The notes below the pieces were generated by a model, which was not told where the DNA came from, searched no databases, and was given only the letters and a program-made list of their open reading frames with translations. Both the position numbers and the translations under genes were made by a program. A stretch of DNA of 6,898 nucleotides, taken from the NCBI GenBank assembly GCA_029979375.1, contig JAPOHQ010000051.1, forward strand, positions 1 to 6,898, read 5' to 3'. Source of the DNA: Microbacteriaceae bacterium. GTDB lineage: Bacteria > Actinomycetota > Actinomycetes > Actinomycetales > Microbacteriaceae. Below, in pieces: positions 1 to 5,949 of this stretch; position 1 is the first letter of the stretch, and the number at the start of each line of letters is the position of its first letter.

Positions 1-1
1 A

Positions 2-157
2 AGTAGCTCGGAGGTAGTTCGGTTGCTTCCAAGCCTCGACTTTCAGCGGTTCTCAAGAAGCACTGCCTACACTGAGGCCCTGTCGCTACCGGAGATCAAC
101 TTTCTTCTAAACGAGGCAATCTTCGGCGACGGTTTTCACAGGGAGATTTCAAAGTGA
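2..157 (+). CDS. 3' end of an unidentified upstream gene (partial)
   Basis: An open frame runs from the window edge for 51 codons to a TGA at 155-157. It is the only plus-strand frame open throughout this stretch; the other two meet early stops. The visible C-terminus is soluble-looking, with no membrane segment, and ends in GFHREISK. I do not recognise the family and assign no function. The stop overlaps the GTG start of the ABC transporter in a GTGA arrangement, and the transporter's Shine-Dalgarno sequence lies inside this frame. This suggests translational coupling and one operon. The 5' end lies outside the window. It could be a chance open frame, but the overlap geometry, seen again at coaD/yceD, argues for a real gene. 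Confidence 0.6.
   Translation, partial: SSSEVVRLLPSLDFQRFSRSTAYTEALSLPEINFLLNEAIFGDGFHREISK
140..146 (+). promoter_or_regulatory. Ribosome binding site of the ABC transporter gene
   Basis: AGGGAGA is a strong Shine-Dalgarno match ending seven bases before the GTG at 154. It supports that GTG as the start rather than a later ATG. It lies within the last codons of the upstream partial frame, as expected for coupled translation. Confidence 0.75.
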
Positions 158-1941
158 GCGAGTACTACTCAGACCCAACTCAAAACCCCAAGAGTCGGGA
201 ATACAAGGGGCCAAGGGCATCACTTCGAGACCTGTTTCCCTACCTGAGGCCACACCGAAAGGTGCTCACAGTTGCCATTGTGCTCTCGATGGTTGGCTCG
301 CTTCTGGCTCTTGCTCAGCCACTGCTGATTGGCCAGCTGATCGAAGCGGTTTCTGCAAACCTCGACACGACCTCGCTCGCAATCCTTATCGTCGCGCTTG
401 TGCTGAGTTCGGCCCTGGTAAACGCCTTTCAGTATTACCTGCTCTATCGAACGGGTGAGGGTGTGGTTCTTGACACCAGAAGGGCCCTGGTGGCAAGGCT
501 CCTTAGGCTTCCAATCTGGCAATACGACAAGCGTCGCGTCGGGGACTTGGTTTCTCGGGTTGGCTCCGACTCGACCCTGCTCAAGGCCGTGCTAACCCAG
601 GGATTGGTTGATGCGATTGGCGGAATGCTGCAGTTCTTCGGCGCAATCATCGTCATGGCGTTTATCGATCCGCTGCTGCTTGGATCCACGCTGCTCGTCG
701 TCTTCACAGCGGTTGGGGCAATAGCCTTCACCGGCAGAAAAATTAGATCCGCCACCACCAAGGCCCAGCAAAAGGTTGGCCAGATGTCGGCCGCTGTGGA
801 GCGAGCGCTGAGTGCAATTCGAACCATTCGGGCCAGCCGAGCCGAGGAGCGCGAAACCGCAGAGATTCACAAGGAAGCGGAGGCCGCCTATCAGCAGGGC
901 TTGTCCATCGCTCGACTCTCTGCAGCGATCGCCCCTATCGCGCAGATTGCCTTCAACACCGCCTTCATCGTCGTCCTCGGTCTTGGAGGCCTCAGGGTTG
1001 CAACCGGTGCGACCACAATCTCTTCGCTGGTGACCTTCGTCATTCTGTTGTTTTTCATGATCGGCCCTCTGCTTAGCGCCTTCGGCGCCTACACCTCAGT
1101 GATGGGTGCTCTTGGTGCCCTGGCACGAATTCAAGAGATTATGGTGCTGGAAGAAGAGGAGGCTGGAGGCGTTGCCGATCACCGGCTCGCTAAAAACACC
1201 TCGGCAATCGAGTTTGCAGCAGTTGGCTTCCACTACCCAACAGAGGAGGATGAACAGCCAAGGGACATCATCCATGAAGTCAGCTTCTCTGTACCCAGAG
1301 GATCTCGCATGGCCCTGGTGGGCCCATCGGGAGCCGGTAAGTCAACCATCTTCTCCCTTATCGAACGCTTCTATGAGCCAACCGAGGGCGCCATTCTCCT
1401 AGACGGACAAGACGTCAGGGAGTTCTCCCGCAAGTCGCTTAGGGAACAGCTCGGATATGTCGAACAGGACGCCCCAGTATTGGCTGGCTCGATTCGAGAC
1501 AACCTCTTGCTCGGCCTCGCCTCGGCCACCGATGACCAGCTGCGCGAGGTTCTTGATCAGGTTAATCTCTCGGAGGTGCTAGCGAGGGACCCAAAGGGGT
1601 TAGATGCCGAGGTTGGTGAAGACGGCATCATGCTCTCAGGTGGTGAGCGCCAACGACTGGCAATCGCAAGAGCGCTTCTGGCGAAGCCACCAATCCTATT
1701 GCTCGATGAGTCCACGAGCGCTCTCGATGGTCCAAACGAGCAGCGCATGCGTGAGGCAATCGATGCGGTTGCCCAGGATCGAACCCTTTTGGTAATCGCT
1801 CACCGGCTCTCAACGGTTGTCGACTCTGACCAAATAATCGTGCTCGATCATGGCAGGGTCATCGGCATCGGAACCCACTCGGAGCTTGTTAAGTCGACCC
1901 CGCTCTACGCCGAACTGGCGAAACATCAGCTGCTGGTCTGA
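154..1941 (+). CDS. ABC exporter half-transporter, fused permease and ATPase (ABC_membrane + ABC_tran)
   Basis: This 595-residue protein has the usual length and order of an MsbA/BmrA-type half-transporter that works as a dimer in the cytoplasmic membrane. About six hydrophobic segments lie near residues 37-60, 75-98, 151-172, 173-194, 255-280 and 287-312. The nucleotide-binding domain follows. It has an A-loop Tyr361, Walker A GPSGAGKS (390-397), Q-loop Gln438, signature LSGGERQR (494-501), Walker B ILLLD (514-518) with catalytic Glu519, D-loop SALD (522-525) and H-loop His550. All ATPase residues are present, so it should be active, either as a homodimer or as one half of a heterodimer. The export direction follows from the fused architecture and the lack of a binding protein. 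The substrate cannot be read from the sequence. kynU begins 13 bases downstream, so a role in exporting tryptophan catabolites is possible, but that rests on position alone. The GTG start is supported by a Shine-Dalgarno sequence. Confidence 0.96.
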   Translation: MSEYYSDPTQNPKSREYKGPRASLRDLFPYLRPHRKVLTVAIVLSMVGSLLALAQPLLIGQLIEAVSANLDTTSLAILIVALVLSSALVNAFQYYLLYRTGEGVVLDTRRALVARLLRLPIWQYDKRRVGDLVSRVGSDSTLLKAVLTQGLVDAIGGMLQFFGAIIVMAFIDPLLLGSTLLVVFTAVGAIAFTGRKIRSATTKAQQKVGQMSAAVERALSAIRTIRASRAEERETAEIHKEAEAAYQQGLSIARLSAAIAPIAQIAFNTAFIVVLGLGGLRVATGATTISSLVTFVILLFFMIGPLLSAFGAYTSVMGALGALARIQEIMVLEEEEAGGVADHRLAKNTSAIEFAAVGFHYPTEEDEQPRDIIHEVSFSVPRGSRMALVGPSGAGKSTIFSLIERFYEPTEGAILLDGQDVREFSRKSLREQLGYVEQDAPVLAGSIRDNLLLGLASATDDQLREVLDQVNLSEVLARDPKGLDAEVGEDGIMLSGGERQRLAIARALLAKPPILLLDESTSALDGPNEQRMREAIDAVAQDRTLLVIAHRLSTVVDSDQIIVLDHGRVIGIGTHSELVKSTPLYAELAKHQLLV

Positions 1942-1942
1942 G

Positions 1943-1948
1943 TAGAGT
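1943..1948 (+). promoter_or_regulatory. Possible -10 box for a leaderless kynU transcript
   Basis: TAGAGT fits the actinobacterial TANNNT -10 consensus and ends six bases before the kynU ATG. Transcription would therefore start at or within a base or so of the start codon. The kynU start has only a weak purine stretch (GAGTGAG) as an alternative ribosome site. No convincing -35 box is seen; GAAACA at 1920-1925 is a poor match. The same box-to-start spacing occurs at coaD. The call is an inference from motif and spacing. Confidence 0.45.
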
Positions 1949-1954
1949 GAGTCC

Positions 1955-3256
1955 ATGCTCAATGGCGAGATAACCGAAGAACAGATAGCCAAACTCGATG
2001 CCGACGATCCCCTAAGGGAGTATCGTCAGGAGTTTTTTCACAGTGATCCAGAGGTTTGTTACCTGGATGGCAACTCACTCGGTCGCCTTCCTCTAAAGAC
2101 AATCTCAGCCACCGAAACCTTTCTCAGAAACGAGTGGGGGGCGGAGTTAGTTGATGGCTGGTCCCACTGGATTGATGAGGCTCAACCCGCAGGCGACCTG
2201 TTGGCTAGAGCCGCCCTGGGCACCGGTCCCGGCCAGACATTGGTCTGTGACACCACGAGTGTTAACCTCTACCAACTTTGCGCAGCAGCGATTGCTTCAC
2301 GGCCAAATCGCAAAAAGGTAATCGTCGACTCGGCAAACTTCCCAACCGATCGCTACATCATTCAGGGGCTCGCCACACAGCACAAACTCGAACTGGTAAC
2401 TCTCAACACCGATGGATCGTCGGGTCCTGGAGCTGTCGATATTGCCGCAGAGCAGGAACTAATTGACCCCAGGGCGCTGGAGGCTCTCCTCGATAACGAT
2501 GTTGCGCTACTCACACTCCAGTTCGTGAACTATCGCTCGGGGGCAAGGCAGTGGGTTAGAGAAATCAACGATCTGGCCAAAAAACATGACATCCCGGTGG
2601 TGTGGGATTGCTCGCACGCAGTTGGATCGGTCGCGTTGGAGTTTGATAAAAACGGCGTCGACTTGGCGGTCGGTTGCACATATAAGTACGGCAACTCAGG
2701 CCCGGGCTCGCCCGCCTGGCTCTTTGTTCGAAAACACCTTCAAGAGAGCCTGCAGGTTCCGATTCAGGGCTGGTTTGCCCAAGAGGATCAGTTTGCGATG
2801 GGCCCGGTATTCGATCCTTCAACTGAGATCCGAGGCTTCCAGATTGCTTCGCCCTCGATCATTGGCATCAGAGGGGTTCAGGTCGCCTTCGAGATGATAG
2901 AGCAGGCTGGTATCGAGGCGATCGAGGCCAAGGCGGCCAAGGGGACCGATCTGATGATTGGGCTTTTTCAGCAGTGGCTCGAGCCATTGGGCTTTGGCCT
3001 TGGCACCCCGATGGATGCAAAGCGGCGCGGTGGCCACATCATTCTCACTCACCCTGATGCCAAGCAGATTGCTTCGGCAATGCGCGGCATGAAGAAAGTC
3101 ATACCCGATTACCGAGAGCCAAATGCCATCAGGCTTGCCATCTCCCCGCTGCCAACCAGCTACGGGGAGGTTTACGAGGGTTTCAAGCGCCTCAGAGATC
3201 TTGTCGCCTCAAACGACTATGTCAACTACAGCGCATCAGGCAGCAGGGTCACCTAG
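1955..3256 (+). CDS. kynU: Kynureninase (L-kynurenine hydrolase)
   Basis: This PLP-dependent, cytosolic fold-type I enzyme cleaves L-kynurenine to anthranilate and L-alanine. The 433-residue length is normal for the family. Visible motifs are LDGNSLGRLP (38-47), CDTTSVNLYQL at the phosphate-binding region (98-108), NFPTDRY (128-134), LQFVNYRSG (188-196) and VVWDCSHAVGS with Asp218, which contacts the PLP ring nitrogen. CTYKYGNSGPGSPAW follows, with Lys244 as the Schiff-base lysine. These separate it from cysteine desulfurases and other class V aminotransferase relatives. One oddity is that the usual GW(F/W)GH segment reads GWFAQ (272-276). The ATG start lies 13 bases after the exporter stop, and kynA follows nine bases after its stop. 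The product is probably anthranilate, since no kynurenine 3-monooxygenase is present here, but 3-hydroxykynurenine cannot be excluded as a substrate. Confidence 0.93.
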   Translation: MLNGEITEEQIAKLDADDPLREYRQEFFHSDPEVCYLDGNSLGRLPLKTISATETFLRNEWGAELVDGWSHWIDEAQPAGDLLARAALGTGPGQTLVCDTTSVNLYQLCAAAIASRPNRKKVIVDSANFPTDRYIIQGLATQHKLELVTLNTDGSSGPGAVDIAAEQELIDPRALEALLDNDVALLTLQFVNYRSGARQWVREINDLAKKHDIPVVWDCSHAVGSVALEFDKNGVDLAVGCTYKYGNSGPGSPAWLFVRKHLQESLQVPIQGWFAQEDQFAMGPVFDPSTEIRGFQIASPSIIGIRGVQVAFEMIEQAGIEAIEAKAAKGTDLMIGLFQQWLEPLGFGLGTPMDAKRRGGHIILTHPDAKQIASAMRGMKKVIPDYREPNAIRLAISPLPTSYGEVYEGFKRLRDLVASNDYVNYSASGSRVT

Positions 3257-3261
3257 GAAAG
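3255..3261 (+). promoter_or_regulatory. Ribosome binding site of kynA
   Basis: AGGAAAG begins inside the kynU stop codon and lies just ahead of the kynA ATG at 3266, with the AGGA core seven bases away. This supports the ATG start and a shared kynU-kynA transcript. It contrasts with kynU and coaD, which lack such a site. Confidence 0.7.
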
Positions 3262-3265
3262 AACA

Positions 3266-4090
3266 ATGAATCATCAAAAACACGTCACCTACATCTCATA
3301 CCTCAAAGTTGATGAGCTGCTAGAGCTCCAGCAGCCGCTCAGTGATGGCCCCGAGCATGACGAGCTGCTGTTCATTACGATTCACCAGGTCTATGAGTTG
3401 TGGTTCAAGCAGCTGCTTCACGAGGCGAGCGCTCTGCAAGCGGCTCTAGAGCGCGGCGACACCCACAGGTCACTGGCCCTGCTGGGGCGAATGCGGAACA
3501 TCATGAAGACTTGCGTCTCGCAATTGGACATCCTAGAGACCATGACTCCCCTGCAGTTCAACTCGTTCCGCGATCGACTCAGCTCAGCATCTGGTTTCCA
3601 ATCGGCTCAGTTCCGAGAGTTCGAGGCAGTCCTGGGGCGAAGGGATCAGGCTGGCAAGGATGCCGACAAGAGCACCGGCATGGGCATGGCAGAGCATCTG
3701 ATCCCGGGATCTCCAGCCCGAGCCAGGGTCGAAGAAGCCATGCAGAGGCCATCGCTTTGGGACTCCGCATTGCGTTACTTCGCCACCCGAGGAGAGTTTT
3801 CCAAGGAGGCTCTCGAGCGCGATGTCGCCATCCAGTGGCAACCGGACGACCAGGTTCAGCAAGAGCTAATCAATTTGCACCGAAGTGACCCGGAGGCATC
3901 GATGGTCTCGGAGTCGCTGGTTGACCTGGACGAGGGCCTGCAGGAGTGGCGCTACCGCCACGTCAAGATGGTCGAGCGAACCATCGGAAGAAAGATGGGC
4001 ACCGGTGGTTCGAGCGGAGTTGACTACCTCGCATCAACCCTGTTCGCCCCCGTCTTCCCGGACCTCTGGCATATCCGCAGTAAGTTCTAG
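3266..4090 (+). CDS. kynA: Tryptophan 2,3-dioxygenase
   Basis: This haem enzyme inserts O2 into L-tryptophan to give N-formylkynurenine, the first step of the kynurenine pathway; it acts in the cytosol as a homotetramer. The 274-residue length suits bacterial members. The N-terminal TYISYLKVDELL (8-19) carries Tyr9 and Tyr12. FITIHQVYELWFKQLLHE (36-53) holds Phe36 and the active-site His40. FNSFRDRLSSASGFQSAQFRE (98-118) holds Arg102, which binds the substrate carboxylate. WRYRHVKMVERTIGRKMGTGGSSGVDYL (228-255) gives the axial haem ligand His232 and the substrate-contacting Thr246. The spacing of these residues matches that in the Xanthomonas enzyme with a constant offset (His55, Arg117, His240, Thr254). 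With kynU directly upstream, the pair covers both ends of the tryptophan-to-anthranilate route. The formamidase needed between them is not in the window. Confidence 0.97.
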   Translation: MNHQKHVTYISYLKVDELLELQQPLSDGPEHDELLFITIHQVYELWFKQLLHEASALQAALERGDTHRSLALLGRMRNIMKTCVSQLDILETMTPLQFNSFRDRLSSASGFQSAQFREFEAVLGRRDQAGKDADKSTGMGMAEHLIPGSPARARVEEAMQRPSLWDSALRYFATRGEFSKEALERDVAIQWQPDDQVQQELINLHRSDPEASMVSESLVDLDEGLQEWRYRHVKMVERTIGRKMGTGGSSGVDYLASTLFAPVFPDLWHIRSKF

Positions 4091-4103
4091 CGCGCATTGC
4101 TAC

Positions 4104-4109
4104 TAACCT
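4104..4109 (+). promoter_or_regulatory. Possible -10 box for a leaderless coaD transcript
   Basis: TAACCT fits TANNNT and ends six bases before the coaD GTG, so the first transcribed base would be about the G of the start codon. No Shine-Dalgarno sequence lies between the kynA stop and coaD, which favours leaderless translation. TACTAA (4101-4106) overlaps it as a weaker alternative. No clear -35 box is seen. It would uncouple coaD, an essential-type gene, from the kyn genes upstream. Confidence 0.5.
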
Positions 4110-4115
4110 TGTTCC

Positions 4116-4604
4116 GTGGCATCGCTAGCTCTATATCCAGGTTCGTTTGATCCGGTGACCCTCGGGCACCTCTCGGTGATTCGACGTGCAAGCGGCATCT
4201 TCGATCATCTTGAGGTTGTCGTGGTTCACAACCCAAACAAGAACAGCCTCTTTAGCGCCGGGGAGAGAATCGACCTCATCGAACGCTCCTGTAAAGAACT
4301 AGGGATTCAGGGAATCAGCTTCTCCACGCTCAACTCGGGGCTTTTGGCCGCCCACGCTCGCAAGATTGGTGCCAAGACAATCATCAAGGGGCTCCGCACC
4401 AGCGCCGATCTGGATTACGAGCTTCAGTTTGCGAGCATGAACCGGGATCTTGAGAATGTCGAGACGGTTTTCCTGGCGACCGAGCCCGAATATTCGCAGG
4501 TCTCCTCATCCTTGATCCGCGAGGTTAGCGGCCTTGGCGGAGACGTCTCCAAGCACGTCACGGCATGCGTGGCGGAGGCCCTCAGAGAGAAGTTCACCAA
4601 GTGA
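4116..4604 (+). CDS. coaD: Phosphopantetheine adenylyltransferase
   Basis: CoaD transfers AMP from ATP to 4'-phosphopantetheine, giving dephospho-CoA, the penultimate step of coenzyme A synthesis in the cytosol. The 162-residue length is typical. It shows the nucleotidyltransferase signature YPGSFDPVTLGH (7-18), with TxGH ending in His18, and Lys42 in the NPNKN segment. IKGLRTSADLDYELQFASMNRDL (90-112) forms the pantetheine/ATP site with Lys91 and Arg94. EYSQVSSSLIREVSGLGGDVS (125-145) is the ISSS-type ATP loop. The GTG start is chosen because the protein begins at the usual distance from the GSFDP motif and no in-frame alternative fits. The stop overlaps the next gene by four bases. In many actinobacteria rsmD or recG precedes coaD; here kynA does. 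Confidence 0.97.
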   Translation: MASLALYPGSFDPVTLGHLSVIRRASGIFDHLEVVVVHNPNKNSLFSAGERIDLIERSCKELGIQGISFSTLNSGLLAAHARKIGAKTIIKGLRTSADLDYELQFASMNRDLENVETVFLATEPEYSQVSSSLIREVSGLGGDVSKHVTACVAEALREKFTK

Positions 4605-5095
4605 TCAGGGTCCAAATTAGGGACCTGATTGGCAAGCCCGGTACCCTGCGCGAGCAGGCGATCTCCCACACCCTAGAGAGCGACCTCGGCACCGATGTCA
4701 TTGCCGTTCGAAGCGGAGACCCACTGGAGATTGAACTGCGGCTGGAGTCGGTTCACGAGGGGATTTTGGCAACAGCGGAGGTTTCTGCGATCGCCAAGGG
4801 CGAGTGCTCACGCTGCCTCGAGCAGGTGGAGTTTGAGGTTGAGGCCGACTTCCAGGAGCTTTACCACTATCAGCCCGAGGGCGAGGACGATCTTCCAGTC
4901 GAGCTTGATGCGATCGAGCTGGAACAGCCACTGATTGACGCGGTTGTGCTGTCGCTTCCCATAAAACCGCTCTGCTCGGAGAGCTGCGGTGGGATTTGTG
5001 CCGGTTGCGGCGAGAGGCTTGAAGAGGACGAGGCTCATGACCACCAGGGTCCAGTGGACCCAAGATTCGATGCTCTGAAGGACTTCGGGAGCTAA
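4601..5095 (+). CDS. yceD: DUF177/YceD family protein
   Basis: I take the start as GTG at 4601, giving 164 residues. The upstream ATG at 4565 would add 12 residues that overlap coaD and do not look like the family, whereas GTG 4601 gives a GTGA overlap with the coaD stop. The protein has CSRC (Cys69, Cys72) in the central family motif, then an acidic stretch. A C-terminal cysteine cluster follows (Cys125, Cys129, Cys133, Cys136, in PLCSESCGGICAGCG), and the protein ends in the typical DPRFDALKDF. The cysteine pairs could bind a metal, but this is inferred. The family is commonly encoded just before rpmF (ribosomal protein L32) and is linked to ribosome or 23S rRNA biogenesis; its biochemical role is not settled. 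Here rpmF does not follow. The gene instead meets folD tail to tail. Confidence 0.9.
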   Translation: MIRVQIRDLIGKPGTLREQAISHTLESDLGTDVIAVRSGDPLEIELRLESVHEGILATAEVSAIAKGECSRCLEQVEFEVEADFQELYHYQPEGEDDLPVELDAIELEQPLIDAVVLSLPIKPLCSESCGGICAGCGERLEEDEAHDHQGPVDPRFDALKDFGS

Positions 5096-5946
5096 CGACC
5101 TGCCATCTTCACAACATTGTGAAGCAGCATCGCCCTCGTCATAGGACCCACACCACCGGGATTCGGAGAGAGCCAACCGGCAACGGCTGCGACCTCAGGG
5201 TCGACATCGCCAACCAGCTTTCCATCTACTCTTGTGATGCCGACATCAAGCACTGCAGCACCCGGTTTGATCCAATCTGGCTTCACAAAGTGTGGTTTGC
5301 CTAGCGCTGCCACCACCACATCGGCAGCCCTGATGTGATCTGGGATGCTCTTGCTGGAGCTATGGAGCAGGGTCGGTGTGGCATCAATGCCTTTGGTGGA
5401 GAGCAGGAGCCCCAATGGGCGCCCCACGGTCAGACCTCTTCCGATTACGGCCACCTCTTTGCCCTTTAGCTCAACGCCGTGCCGTCTGAGTAGCTCGACT
5501 ATGCCGTTCGGGGTGCAGGGCAGCGGCGACTGGATCTCTCCCCCGGTGTGCATGACAAGCTTTCCAAGGTTTACGGGGTGGAGTCCATCGGCATCCTTGG
5601 CCGGATCAATTGCCTCCAGGACCTCGTTCGCGTCAATGCCAACTGGAAGCGGCAACTGAACGATGTAGCCAGTCACCTGCTTGGAGTCATTTAGTTCCTG
5701 GACAACCCTCAGAATGTCTGCCCTACTGGCACTTTCCGGAAGGTCTATTCGAATTGATTCGATTCCAACCTCAGCGCAGTCTCGATGCTTACCTGCGACG
5801 TAGGAGACGCTGCCGGGATCACTCCCAACCAACAAAGTGCCGAGCCCTGGGGCTCGGCCGTTTTCTCTAAGTTTGGATACCTGCTTTGCAAGCTCAGCCT
5901 TGATGGTCTTGGCGGTGGCCAAGCCATCCAGCTTCTGAGCAACCAA
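5092..5946 (-). CDS. folD: Bifunctional methylenetetrahydrofolate dehydrogenase / methenyltetrahydrofolate cyclohydrolase
   Basis: FolD reversibly oxidises 5,10-methylene-THF with NADP+ and hydrolyses the product to 10-formyl-THF, supplying purine synthesis and initiator tRNA formylation. The 284-residue length is normal. YVAGKHRDC (49-57) contains Tyr49 and catalytic Lys53. VQLPLP (96-101) includes Gln97. KDADGLHPVNLGKL (117-130) carries Asp120. PCTPNGI (143-149), the Rossmann loop VIGRGLTVGRPLG (167-179) and PNPGGVGPMTRAMLL (261-275) follow. The glycine in VIGRG, in place of the more common serine, is seen in actinobacterial homologues. The start is TTG at 5944-5946, three bases after the glyA stop, with GAAGG (5957-5961) about ten bases upstream as a plausible ribosome site. 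No nearby ATG or GTG gives a full N-terminus. The stop codon shares bases with the convergent yceD stop. Confidence 0.97.
   Translation of the reverse strand: MVAQKLDGLATAKTIKAELAKQVSKLRENGRAPGLGTLLVGSDPGSVSYVAGKHRDCAEVGIESIRIDLPESASRADILRVVQELNDSKQVTGYIVQLPLPVGIDANEVLEAIDPAKDADGLHPVNLGKLVMHTGGEIQSPLPCTPNGIVELLRRHGVELKGKEVAVIGRGLTVGRPLGLLLSTKGIDATPTLLHSSSKSIPDHIRAADVVVAALGKPHFVKPDWIKPGAAVLDVGITRVDGKLVGDVDPEVAAVAGWLSPNPGGVGPMTRAMLLHNVVKMAGR
5107..5124. repeat. Perfect 8-base inverted repeat at the yceD/folD convergence
   Basis: CTTCACAA and TTGTGAAG are separated by two bases. The repeat lies inside the last codons of folD and 12 bases after the yceD stop. It is AT-leaning and is not followed by a T-run on either strand, so it is a poor classical terminator, but it is the only symmetrical element at this junction. 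It may simply reflect FolD coding (the LHNVVK segment). Confidence 0.4.
5839..5858 (+). repeat. GC-rich 9-base inverted repeat followed by a T-rich run, inside folD
   Basis: GCCGAGCCC and GGGCTCGGC flank a two-base centre. On the plus strand TTTTCTC follows shortly after (from about 5862), giving the outline of an intrinsic terminator pointing antisense to folD. It coincides with the codons for the conserved RAPGLGTLL region of FolD, so protein constraint may explain the symmetry. Any role in stopping plus-strand read-through is a guess. Confidence 0.3.
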
Positions 5947-5949
5947 GTC

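Noticed and set aside
444..870. Antisense open frames of 92 and 127 codons opposite the ABC permease domain.
   Set aside because: They are shadows of the transporter's codon pattern, with no ribosome site or recognisable protein family.
3400..3888. A 162-codon open frame inside kynA on the same strand.
   Set aside because: It is fully covered by kynA, which has intact family motifs throughout. The overlapping translation is rich in Arg, Gly, Ser and Pro with no recognisable domain, as expected for an off-frame reading of GC-rich coding DNA.
4091..4115. A terminator between kynA and coaD.
   Set aside because: The 25-base gap has no stem with a T-run. The only useful signal in it is the TANNNT box.
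4565..4600. An upstream ATG that would lengthen YceD by 12 residues.
   Set aside because: The extra residues are out-of-frame coaD sequence. The GTG at 4601 overlaps the coaD stop in the same GTGA pattern as the ABC gene start, and it begins at the family-like IRVQIRDLIGKPG.
4698..5176. Antisense open frames of about 120 codons opposite yceD and the folD end.
   Set aside because: They lie opposite well-supported genes, show no motif, and their composition mirrors the complementary coding strand.
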